Assembly: GCF_014633365.1 (NCBI RefSeq)
Contig: NC_068350.1
Span: forward strand, 8,099,922 to 8,163,921
DNA from: Diospyros lotus
Taxonomy: Eukaryota > Streptophyta > Magnoliopsida > Ericales > Ebenaceae
DNA: 64,000 nucleotides
Reading direction: 5' to 3'
Shown here: positions 35,301 to 45,665 of the stretch, piece by piece
Numbering within the stretch: the stretch's first letter is position 1
Layout: each line of letters begins with the position of its first letter
Notes under the pieces: model-generated
Told to the model about the DNA's origin: nothing
The model's database searches: none
The model's input: only the letters and a program-made list of their open reading frames with translations
Program-made: the position numbers and the translations under genes

Positions 35301-36247
35301 AGGTTTCATGGCCCACCAAGCCCAGGCCCACAAAACCCGGTTCGCGTTTTGTGGCCCCACAAAGCCCAATTTTGTTTATTAAAATGGTTATTTTTATCCT
35401 TTTTTTTCTTTTCTTGGTCATGGAATTTTTCAAAGTTATTCAATAGTCCCAAAAATAAATTATTGTTTAAAAATTATACTTTTATTTTTAGATAAATTTT
35501 ATAATCATTATATCAATTTAATCCAATATTGTTAGTAATTAGAACACTTAATCATGTATTGGTTGTGTTTTATTATCATTCCATTGTTATTTCTTGTGAA
35601 TTATAAATTTAATCAAGTCAAAAAATGTAAAATACTTTACTCTTTATTGGGTAACTTTAAAAAATCCCATGGCCCTAAAAACAAAACAAAAAAGGATCAA
35701 AAAATTCATTTTTATTAAAAAATTAGGTTTCATGGCCTCACAAAACCCGGGCCCACAAAACCCGGTTCGGGTTTTCTGGCCCCACAAAGCCCGATTTTTT
35801 TTATTAAAATTGGTATTTTTATCCTTTTTTTTCTTTTCTTGGCCATGGGATTTTTCAAAGTTATTCAATAGTCCCAAAAATAAATTATTTTTTAAAAATT
35901 ATACTTTTAATTTTGGCTAAATTTTATAATCATTGTATCAATTTAATCCAATGTTGTTAGTAGTTAGAACACTTAATCATGTATTGGTTGTGTTTTATTA
36001 TCATTCCATTGTTATTTCTTGTGAATTAGAAATTTAATCAAGTCAAAAAATGTAAAAATATATTATTTTTTGTTGGGTAACTTTGAAAAATCCCATGGAC
36101 CAAAAAAAAAAAAATTGATAAAAAAATTCATTTTTATTAAAAAATCAGATTTCATGGCCCCACAAAACCCGATTTTTTTTATTAAAATGGTTATTTTTAT
36201 CCTTTTTTTTTTCTTTTTTTGGCCATGGGATTTTTCCAAGTTATTCC

Positions 36248-38842
36248 TGTAAGCACCTCCGCCCGGATATCCCCAACCACCCGGACTACCCGAACGGGAG
36301 CACTTACGGAAGAAGAAAGAATGAGACACGAGACAAGAACCACCCTGGCATGCATACACAAAAATAAGAACAACGGAAGCAAAGCTAAACACATGCATGC
36401 ACTACGGGTACCCCGCTAACACAGCGGTCACATAACAAATGCATAACACAAACTCTTGTGCCGACATACACGAGACTCGAGGAAAGACCTGGCACAATGC
36501 AAAATAATAAAGTAAATCCTACTCAACTATCAGAGTTGACAAGGACTAACGGGACTGCCTGTACACCATACCGACTCTGCTGCTAGAAGCTGACTCCCTT
36601 GCCCTTGACTCACGCTGCCACTACTTGGAATGATGGAAAACAAGGTGAGTTGAGAAACTCAGCAAGCATAAGAAAAGAAAGGCTGAAGGCTGAACATATC
36701 CAGAACACTCTCCCCAGCATAAACCCCCAGATACACACAAGCCATGAAACGTTACAACACAATAGTACAGCATAATAAAAGCACATACCGGTCCTTAGGG
36801 CCCACACAAGACACCTGGCACCCAAGTCCCATACCAACCTGCCGCTGCCCTGGACGGTATCAAATACCTCCAGTAAATCTGTGTGCGCCATCCCGGGTCG
36901 GTACTTCTGACACCCGAGCCATAGGCTCCCTCGGAATGGTACTCTTGTCCGAGAACTAATAACTACCAGTAACTATGCAATGCACACAACAATGCAATGA
37001 CGTAGTGAACATCAACGTGATACACCGGCGCCCATACATCCAAGCATCAGGCTATGCGCCGCGCACATAGTAAACCACACACGATGCATATGCCCGTGCC
37101 AGATGCAACCTAGCCAAACTAGAATGTCCGTGTCCAAGTATACTCAATAAATGAATACCGCAACATGCAACCCGCACCCATGTGCATATCAAATCATGAA
37201 CAATGATATAATAAATCTAAACGCGCAGTAAATCACATACTGGTAGAGCTAGTCAACAGTGCCCGGCACCGGTCAATGGCCAGTGACTAGGAGTGTCCAC
37301 TCGATGGTCAACTTCAGGGCCGTACAATAGTCTACCCCAACGTCACCAACAACCGACCCCTGCCCTACTGCTTGATAGCTCTAACCGAACCATAAATAAA
37401 TTCCAGAAAAACTATAAATAAACCCGATAAAATCGTAAATAAACCCGCACGTCTAGGAACCTAGTTCCCAGGCTGGTTTAGCATCATTCCCAAAAGGAGT
37501 GGGGGAGGTGCAAACCCCCATAGGCTCACAACGAATAAAATTCTAAAAGTCTCAAATTTAATTTAAATTAAAGTAAATGAATAATAATTCAACAAATAAG
37601 GCTAGGTGCTGAATTAAAGTAAGAGAGATGATAAAATACGAGAAATCACGGGGTCTTTCATGGGAATTGAAGAACACGAGGAGAGGGTTAGGAGCTTACC
37701 TTTACACGGCCGTTTCTTGCTTTTCTTGCACTCCCGCTGCGAAGTAAAACGTTTAATAACTATTAATAAAACCTTGACTCGCATTAACTAAATCTAACCG
37801 TGTAATATAAATAGTTTAACTGCCTAAAATCCCACATAGGCGCACCACAAATAAAATCCCAATAAATCTCATATTTATTTTAAATTAAATAACGCCAATA
37901 ACATCCCCAATTTATATATATAATTAATACACGATACCGAAACGAGTTAAGGGAATGCGAGGGGTTCACAAAATGGAAAGAAATCGTAAGGTTAGAGGGA
38001 GCTTGCCTCTATTTAGCTGTTTACAACGTTTTTCACTTAAACACCACCAAATTAATACATGCTGTATAACAACAGCATAATCAACCAAAATTAATAAAAT
38101 TACACCCTAAATTAAATTTCGAACCGTACCAATTGATTCACATAAATCACTTTACTTACCTATTTATTTAAAATTTAATCTAACTCTATTTTACCTATTT
38201 TTTCCAAATTTTCTCCCAATTTCCCTTGCTGCTCGCGGCTTCTTCTTCTTAATTTCCTTCCTTCTTCTGCTACTGAAAAATGCTGGCCGATTACACACAT
38301 TTTACTGCCTTAAAAAGGCAAAAGAGGGACGCTCAGCGGCTGCCGCGTGGCAGCCAGCACAGCCCACCGCCTTCCATTTCTCTTCTGCTATTCCCTTATA
38401 GCAATTTTATATTCTATCTTATTCTTCATGGGCAGCACATGGGTGGATGGCTAAGGGTTCATGAAGGAAGAGATGCTCTTGGGCGTCCATTATGCTGGAT
38501 ACTTCCACTAGCTTATTTATTTATTTATTTATTTTTTTATTTCTCATGAGCATTAATACAATAAACTCCAATATTAAACTACATCCCAAATTATATATAT
38601 ACATATATATATTTATTCCAGGCACCATCGCAGCCTCATCACTTAAATTTTAATTTCTCCTAGCTATTATATTCATTTGCATAGAATAACATATACTATT
38701 ATTATATTTTTATGTTAACCCTACATATACATCTTATGTACATGAGCATACATATGCCCGGCTGCCACTTCCAGCCTCCCAATTGCTTTATTAATATAAA
38801 AATTAATAATTATTATTTATTTTCAAATTTTGGGATATTACA
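36248..38842 (-). mobile_element. Solo LTR (2595 bp), gypsy-like, in the array
   Basis: TG...CA ends (plus TGTAAGCACC ... GATATTACA) are flanked by 'attcc' at 36243-36247 and 38843-38847. The sequence before and after is the tandem monomer, which rejoins cleanly. Orientation is probably minus: the minus strand begins TGTAATATCCC, a start shared with several gypsy and TRIM LTRs, and TATA-like sequence lies on the minus strand near 38400. Words such as 'ggaagcaaagctaaac' are shared in style with the LTR at 40793. No gag or pol is found. The reading frames inside are short and not convincing. Confidence 0.85.
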
Positions 38843-41800
38843 ATTCCATAGTCCCAAAAATAAATTATCTTTTAAGAATTATACTTTTATTTTTAGATAA
38901 ATTTTATAATCTTTACATCAATTTAATCTAATGTTGTTAGTAGTTAGAACACTTAATTATGTATTGGTTGTGTTTTATTATCATTACATTGTTATTTCTT
39001 GTGAATTATAAATTTAATCATGTCAAAAAAGGTAAAAATACATTATTTTTTATTGGGTAACTTTGAAATATCCCATGGCCAACAAAAAAAAAAATCAAAA
39101 CATAATTTTTATTAAAAAAATCAGGTTTCATGGCCCCACAAAACCCGGGCCCACAAAGCCCGATTTTTTTTATTAAAATGGTTATTTTTATCCTTTTTTT
39201 TTCTTTTCTTGGCCATGGAAATTTTTCAAATTATTCAATAGTCTCAAAAATAAATTATTGTTTAAAAATTATACTTTTATTTTTGGATAAATTTTATAAT
39301 TATTAGATCAATTTAATTCAATGTTGTTAGTAGTTAGAACACTTAATCATATATTGATTGTGTTTTATTATCATTCCATTGTTATTTCTTGTGAATTATA
39401 AATTTAATCAAGTCAAAAAAGATACAAATACATTCTTTTTCATTGGGTAACTTTGAAAAATCCGATGCCCCCCCCCCCCCCCCAAAAAAAAAAAGATCAA
39501 AAAATCTATTTTTATTAAAAAATCAGGTTTCATGTCCCCACAAAAATCGGGCCCATAAAATCAGGCCGGGTTTTGTGGCCCCACAAAGCCCGATTTGTTT
39601 TATTAAAATGGTTATTTTTATCCCTTTTTTTCTTTTCTTGGCCATGGGATTTTTCCAAGTTATTCAATAGTCCCAAAAATAAATTATTGTTTAAAAATTA
39701 TACTTTTATTTTTAAGTAAATTTTATAATCATTACATCAATTTAATCCAATATTGTTAGTAGTTAGAACACTTAATCATGTATTGGTTGTGTTTTATTAT
39801 CATTCCATTGTTATTTCTTGTGAATTATAAATTTAATCAAGTCAAAAAATATAAAAATACATTATTCTTTATTGGGTAACTTTGAAAAATCTCATGCCCC
39901 CCCCCCCCAAAAAAAAGGATCAAAAAATCTATTTTTATTAAAAAATTAGGTTTCATGGCCCCACAAAACCCGGGCCGGGTTTTGTGGCCCCACAAAGCCC
40001 GATTTTTTTTATTAAAATGGTTATTTTTATCATTTTTTTCTTTTCTTGGCCATGGGATTTTTCCAAGTTATTCAATAGTCCCAAAAATAAATTATTGTTT
40101 AAAAATTATACTTTTATTTTTGGATAAATTTTATAATCATTACATCAATTTAATCTGATGTTGTTAGTAGTTAGAACACTTAATCATGTATTGGTTGTGT
40201 TTTATTATCATTCCATTGTTATTTCTTGTGAATTATAAATTTAATCAAGTCAAAAAAGGTAAAAATACATTATTTTTTATTGGGTAACTTTGTAATATCC
40301 CATGGCCAAAAAAAAAAAATCAAAAAATGATTTTTATTAAAAAATCAGGTTTCATGGCCCCACAAAACCCGAGCCCACAAAACCCGGGCCGGTTTTGTGG
40401 CCCCACAAAGCCTGATTTTCTTTATTAAAATGGTTATTTTGATATTTTTTTTCTTTTCTTGGCCATGGTATTTTTCCAAGTTATCCAATAGTACCAAAAA
40501 TAACTTATTGTTTAAAAATTATACTTGTATCTTTAGGTAAATTTTATAATCATTATATCAATTTAATCCAATATTGTTAGTAGTTAGAACACTTAATCAT
40601 GTATTGGTTGTGTTTTATTATCATCCCATTGTTATTTATTGTGAATTATAAATTCAATTAAGCCAAAAAATGTAAAAATACATCATTTTTTATTGGGTAA
40701 CTTTGAAATATCCCATGGCCAAAAAAAAAAAAAAAGATCAAAAAATTATTTTTATTAAAAAATCAGGTTTTTTGGCCCCACAAAACCCGAGCTGTAACGC
40801 CCCGTTTTCTCGGGCGCGTTATAAATTGGGACAATTCCGGGACAATAATTTTTTTTTTCTTTCAAATGCTAAAGCTAAACCACATCATACCTCGAATCCG
40901 TCCCAGAATTTCCAATCATTTTTCTCGAAAGAGAATCACTATACACATCAAATGCGGAAGCAAAGATCGAAACCTGATATCTTAACATTAATCATAAATA
41001 AATTCTTACATCTTCAACATTTCTCAAAACGTTCAAAATCTAAAGTAGCAGAACTTAAATACAGGGGCTACGTTACATACATTTCATTTCTCATGCACTC
41101 TGCTAAGTATCATTTCATGCCTCATTTATCCTCGTCTCTGCTACAATCTCCACCTTGAACGTTTGAATATTCCAGGGGTAAAACCCAAGTTAGATGATGA
41201 ATCATCTAAGTAAGGGTACATAATGCTATGTCATGTGTGTATGTAATGTTTTACCTCGTAGGTGTCAACTGCACCCCTTATGCTACCTACCATTTTAGCG
41301 GCCCCCTTCTTTCGAAGCCGAGGTGTATGGGTGCACCCTTGGTAAGGCAGCGGTGACAGTTCGTACTCCCTACGGCCTCATATGCGAGTGATCAATGACA
41401 TCGACGTGTATTTATGCATTTCATAATCATGTCATGCAGTCTACGTGATGGATACATATCAGGGCATGTCAATATGATGAAAACATTTTCGAGGAAGTAC
41501 CACTTACTAACCAAGTATTTTTCATAAAACTAACTTTAATTGGGGAGTATCACTTACCTTCTCAAGTTTATCGAGCTACCTCGATATCCGTGCCAACCTC
41601 AAAATTTGCACGAGTCTCTTCAACTTCAATCTCAAACAATCCTAATCACCATAATTATTTAAATAAACATTAAAACCTATTTTTTCATAATTTCTGACAT
41701 TTTCTATAATTTTCTCACTATTTCTTCCTATTTTTCCTCAATAATTCCAAATTAAATATTTCTAAAAATATTTTCTCAAATATTTCACTACAAAAATTCA

Positions 41801-42089
41801 TAAAATAATATTCTGGAATTTCTGAAATTTTTTAAGAAATTTTACTCACCTTAACTTAGCATCCTTGGTTTCCTCGGTATGCGTGCCATATTCCCGAAAC
41901 GCTTGCCTGGGCCGTTTTCTCACCAAAATCTCCGGCATATTACCAAAATATAATTCCCTATTTTCTAGGATTTTTATGAGATTTTTTTTCGATATTTTCC
42001 TATTTTCTTTTCCTTTCTTTCTTTTTCTTTTCTTCCATTTTCTTTCTTTTCTTTTCTTTTTTTCTCCCTCTCTTCTTCTTCCTCCTCCC

Positions 42090-42440
42090 GCTTGCGCGAC
42101 CTGCAACTCCCCTGCCATGCGGCCGCCGCCGCCCATGCGTTTTCCGGCCTACCGCCGCCCTCACCGCCCGCCGTCGGCCTCCCCAACCACCGCTGCTCCC
42201 GCCGCGCTGCTGCTGGTAGCTGCACGTGGCCGCCGATGGCCGCGGCTGGTTGCTGGTTCGGCTCGGCTGCCTGCGGCCATGGCTGCCATGGCCGCACCAG
42301 CTCCCTCTGGTCGCCTCCCGAGCCTTTGCAGCCTCTTTCCGACCACCGCGCCACCATTAGCAAGCCACTCCTCGTTGCCTCGGCCCTCCCCTGCTTGCGT
42401 CGCCTAGGTGCTGGAGCTTGCGCTCGAGCTGCCATGGCCA
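42090..42440. other. GC-rich block inside the 40793-43254 solo LTR
   Basis: The stretch is strongly GC-rich (gccgccgcc, gctgctgctgg words) in an otherwise AT-rich region. Overlapping open frames on both strands give Pro/Ala/Arg/Ser-rich low-complexity peptides, as expected of GC-rich DNA lacking AT-rich stop codons. No domain is recognisable and I do not call a gene. Confidence 0.6.
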
Positions 42441-42462
42441 AATTCGGCCCTCCTCCCTTCCA

Positions 42463-42468
<6 letters not shown>

Positions 42469-42496
<28 letters not shown>
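42469..42496. repeat. (CT)n microsatellite
   Basis: About 14 uninterrupted CT dinucleotides inside the solo LTR. In the LTR's own minus orientation it is a GA run just downstream of the GC-rich block side of the transcribed region. Confidence 0.9.
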
Positions 42497-42499
<3 letters not shown>

Positions 42500-43669
42500 T
42501 CTCCCAGCCCGAGCTCGATCCTTCCCCCTCTCTCGCATCACTCGGCGGCCTCTATCCGAAGCTCTTGGTCGAAGCTCCTGTGCTTTTTCTTCTCCAATTG
42601 CTCCCTATTTATAGGCGCTCGAATAATCCCTCACCTCACTGGCCGTACCCCATTGCGTGCAAATCTTCTTGGCGTGTAAAATCTCCCATAAATCTCAGCG
42701 GGCATGGAGTTTGTGTGCATAATCAATTTGCAGAGCAGCAGCCATCACTCACGCACACACAGCCAGCGAATGCACACACATTTTATATATATATATATAA
42801 CTATAAATTGCACTATTAATTAAGAGAAATTACACATTTAAATTTCAATTTTCACCTTAAATCCACTTAGTCAAAAAGGATGATTCGCCCCAGTGTCCTC
42901 ACCGGGCTATTGTTTCATTCCGAAACCGCTGAAGGGTTGCTTGTTACACAAAACCAGAGCCCCCCTAGGGTTCCATTGATTTTTCGGGAGTCTCCTACAA
43001 TGATTCGATTTTACAGTCTAAATAGCAGCTGTATTTTAGCTGTACCAAAAATCGTTCCTGATCTGATTTCTTTTGATACCATAAATCCTATCTCGACACG
43101 CTCGTCGAGACCATATAATTTTTCTTAGACAATTTCATTCCGAGATGCTTCCTGTAGTTGATTCGGTACGTATAACTACTATCAAACCAATTTTTTCGGT
43201 GTTCTAAACTCATAGAAATTACGTGGCAACCTCATACGAACATGGGGTATTACACGAGCCCATAAAACCCGGGCCAGGTTTTGTGGCCCCACAAAGCCCG
43301 ATTTTTTTTTATTAAAATGGTTATTTTTATCTTTTTTTTTCTTTTCTTGGCCATGAGAGTTTTCCAAGTTATTCAATAGTCCCAAAAATAAATTATTTTT
43401 TAAAAATTATACTTTTAGTTTTGGATAAATTTTGTAATAATTACATCAATTTAATTCAATGTTGTTAGTAGTTAGAACACTTAATTATGTATTGGTTGTG
43501 TTTTATTATCATTCCATTGTTATTTCTTGTGAATTATAAATTTAATCAAGGAAAAAAATGTAAAAATACATTATTTTTTATTGGGCAACATTGAAAATTC
43601 CCATTGCCAAAAAAAAAAAAACTATTTTTATTAAAAAAATCAGGTTTCATGGCCCCACAAAACCCGATG

Positions 43670-43968
43670 ACGTTGTGCAGTTTTGAAAAATTATTTTTTC
43701 ATAGAAATCAGTATAGATCTGGAATAATATCTATTAAAATTTGTTTTATTTACAACCATAAACATACTACACAGCCTTTATAAGCAATGTGATCACAAAA
43801 CAAAACAAATAGAATTGAAATCAATCCTGAGAGATTTAGTCAGTGAAATTGTTTGTTAGAGAGAAAGAATCTTGTTTAATGAGATTTCAATGAGATCGTT
43901 GTGATTGATGAAAATTGTTAAATGACCCAACAAGCAAAAAAATTGAATGTATAATGAATGACTGAGTT
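43670..43968. other. Unassigned DNA after the array
   Basis: It begins directly at the broken palindrome of the last monomer ('ccacaaaacccga' then unrelated sequence). No gene or terminal repeat is recognised. Confidence 0.4.
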
Positions 43969-43973
43969 TGGAT

Positions 43974-44484
43974 GGTTTGATAATGGAGATTGCACAATGC
44001 TAAAGCATGAGCTCCGACCGCGATAGCAAGCGAGCTACTAGCGATGCCTCTAGCTCGCTGGCCGACCCGATTAGCTCTCAAAAAGAACCACGAAGCAGGA
44101 TAACCGGAGATGATGTCCACATGTCCCTATCCGTGGTAAACCAGTCTCCAGATGGTGCAGAGCTTTTTCTCCCGATTTTATGAAAATAATAAGGACACAT
44201 TGTCCCCCACGATGTGGCCTACTGCTTTGAACTACATGTAAGTTGTAAATACCCCACAGTAAATAGGGCGTCAAAAACCATTGTACGGAGAGAGGAGAAA
44301 AAAATGCATACTATTACTTTGCAAAAATTATCAAATGACAGTCGTGGACTAGATATCATTCTAGCTGAATCACGTAAAAAATTCTTGTGTATTGTTTGTT
44401 GATTGGGCTATTATTTTCTCCTCTCGTGTTTGTGATTATTCTATCAGTATCGGTCGACGAATCTCAATCGATCAATTCTGAACA
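43974..44484 (+). mobile_element. Solo LTR family E copy 2 (candidate boundaries)
   Basis: It is clearly related to 10606-11249. The shared order is 'gagctc.gaccgcg', 'gcgatgc..c.agctcgctggcc', 'cccgattttatg', 'ttgtcccccacgat', 'gtaaatacc.caca', 'tcgtgga.tagac/tatcattct' and 'cgaatctcaatcgatcaatt'. It ends CTGAACA at 44484. A 5-bp repeat 'tggat' at 43969-43973 and 44485-44489 gives the boundaries, but the first base would be G rather than T, so the left end is tentative. The TATA box of copy 1 (TATAAATAGGGG) is changed to AGTAAATAGGGC. Confidence 0.65.
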
Positions 44485-44985
44485 TGGATAAATAATAAAA
44501 TATTTATTTATTATTAAGGCTTGAGAGCCATCATAGACTCCCTTGGATTAATTTAACATACATGAAAGAATATTTCCAAAGCAATAATGATAAAAGGGGA
44601 CATTTTATATACAGCCACTTCACTATTTGTTTAAATTATATCAATTATTATTATATTTTTTGAAATGATATCAATCCCTTAGATTAATTACACCACACAC
44701 ATACTCTTGGGATTATCTCTGGGCGCTTCTTCGTCGCTCGTGCTCTTGATTTTTGTAGAGTAAGTAAATTACAGATGAAAACTTTGTCTCACTGTGTAAG
44801 GCAAAGAATCGAACCCACGATCTATTTGTGCGAATCCCAATATATCGTAATCCAACCACTTGACCTGTACTTTAAATGTGACTCATATACTCTTTGTTAT
44901 TAACCAACAATACTTAATTTTGTAAAAATTTCCAAATTACCATTTTTCTTCCTACCCTTCTTAAATTACACAAAAAAAAATTAAA
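44485..44985. other. Unassigned DNA with a tRNA-like segment
   Basis: No gene is seen. On the minus strand 44803-44880 reads like a degenerate tRNA promoter: 'aggtcaagtggttgg' (A-box-like) about 55 bases before 'gtgggttcgattc' (B-box GGTTCGATTC). It could be a tRNA-derived SINE fragment. No poly(A) tail or target duplication was identified. Confidence 0.35.
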
Positions 44986-44990
44986 AATAT

Positions 44991-45660
44991 TGTTGATGTT
45001 CAATTTCAACCGACCCCGATTCATTTTGGGCCGCAGTGAGTAAGTCCAAAGTGCCAAGAAAAAGAATACAAAGGTCTTAAACGTGAGTCAACACCAGGAT
45101 TTCTTACGTGGTTTGGCCAGAACGATGCCTACTCCACGACCGCACTCTGATTATTTTCTCAGAATGGCGGTGTCTGATTATTCCCTCTATCTCTCATGAT
45201 ATTTCTGATTTTTATTTATACTAAGGGGCCTTTACAATTTAGATAACATATAGAAATACAATGATTACATAATGGGGGACAAACAACCCTTATCGTCCAC
45301 ACAAAATTGGGAGTGAGATCCTCATTACGAGGGGCATGGGCTGTTGCAGATAAAATGAATAGTCCCTACCTCTGACTTCTCAATAGTTTTACCACTTATG
45401 CGAACTGGCAGTTTTAGGCCAGCAACCTAGGTGGTCCAGCAAACTGAGGGTTTTGCTGCGAGCTCGTCAGTCGATCGTTGAGAGCTCGCTAGGAGCTTTA
45501 CCGGGAACTCGCTGGATGCTTGCGTCATGAGATTCGGATTTCAGTGGTTTATGGGTTTTCTTTGACGAGGTTGCTTGGACTTTCTAGGCTCTGGGTAATT
45601 GGGCTGGCCCATTAGACTGAGCCTAACCCATAAGGAGTGATGCTGGAATAACGTATAGCA
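44991..45660 (-). mobile_element. Solo LTR family E copy 3, inverted
   Basis: The perfect 5-bp repeat 'aatat' at 44986-44990 and 45661-45665 flanks TG...CA ends (plus TGTTGATGTT ... TATAGCA). The minus strand matches the family E order: 'ttatgggttaggc', a GAGCTC-rich part near 45430-45500, a TATA-like 'tataaataaa' near 45217, then the 'cgaatcg...ttgaa' end. It is 670 bp. It lies about 500 bp from copy 2 in opposite orientation. Confidence 0.88.
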
Positions 45661-45665
45661 AATAT

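Larger units (their letters stand above)
40793..43254 (-). mobile_element. Solo LTR (2462 bp), gypsy-like, in the array
   Basis: The ends are TGTAACGCCCC (plus) and GGGGTATTACA, flanked by the perfect 5-bp repeat 'cgagc' at 40788-40792 and 43255-43259. The target is the GC-rich palindrome of an array monomer. A minus-strand TATA box (TATAAATAGGG) at about 42608, upstream of a GA-rich leader, sets the orientation as minus. It contains a (CT)n microsatellite (42469-42496) and a GC-rich block (42090-42440) with long frames in both strands but no recognisable protein. It has no pol genes, so it is a solo LTR. Confidence 0.9.
21138..43669. repeat. Tandem array, about 41 copies of a ~414-bp fold-back monomer
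   Basis: A monomer averaging about 414 bp (range about 375-460) repeats head to tail. I counted about 41 copies by the marker 'cttgtgaattataaattta' (positions near 21340, 21755, 22128, then 31 copies between 23585 and 36015, and so on). Each unit has two halves. One is an AT-rich spacer with 'gttgttagtagttagaacac' and 'catgtattggttgtgtttta'. The other is a fold-back of about 200 bp with arms 'ctttgaaaaatcccatggcc' and 'ggccatgggatttttcaaag' around a GC-rich palindrome such as 39961-39987. Frames in it are low-complexity and shared only because of the repeat; I call no gene. Three retroelement insertions interrupt it (22795-23433, 36248-38842, 40793-43254). I do not recognise the family. It could be a satellite built from a MITE-like fold-back. 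Confidence 0.92.

Noticed and set aside
23547..36398. Dozens of 60-120 aa frames in the array with FIKK, NPGRVLWPHK and FSWPWDFSKLFN peptides
   Set aside because: They are translations of the same repeat in several frames and on both strands (the GC palindrome yields the PQNPGRVLWPHK peptide). Lengths vary with indels, the composition is low-complexity, and no start or codon signature is conserved.
38280..38549. 89-aa plus-strand frame in the 36248-38842 solo LTR
   Set aside because: It lies in an LTR with clear boundaries, ends in a poly-Phe/Tyr/Leu run from TTTA repeats, and has no domain.
41865..42819. Pro/Ala/Ser-rich frames in the 40793-43254 solo LTR
   Set aside because: Same compositional effect inside an LTR with a CT microsatellite; no recognisable protein.
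21138..43669. CRISPR-like array
   Set aside because: Monomers are about 414 bp and head to tail, with no short repeat/unique spacer alternation, in a plant nuclear context.
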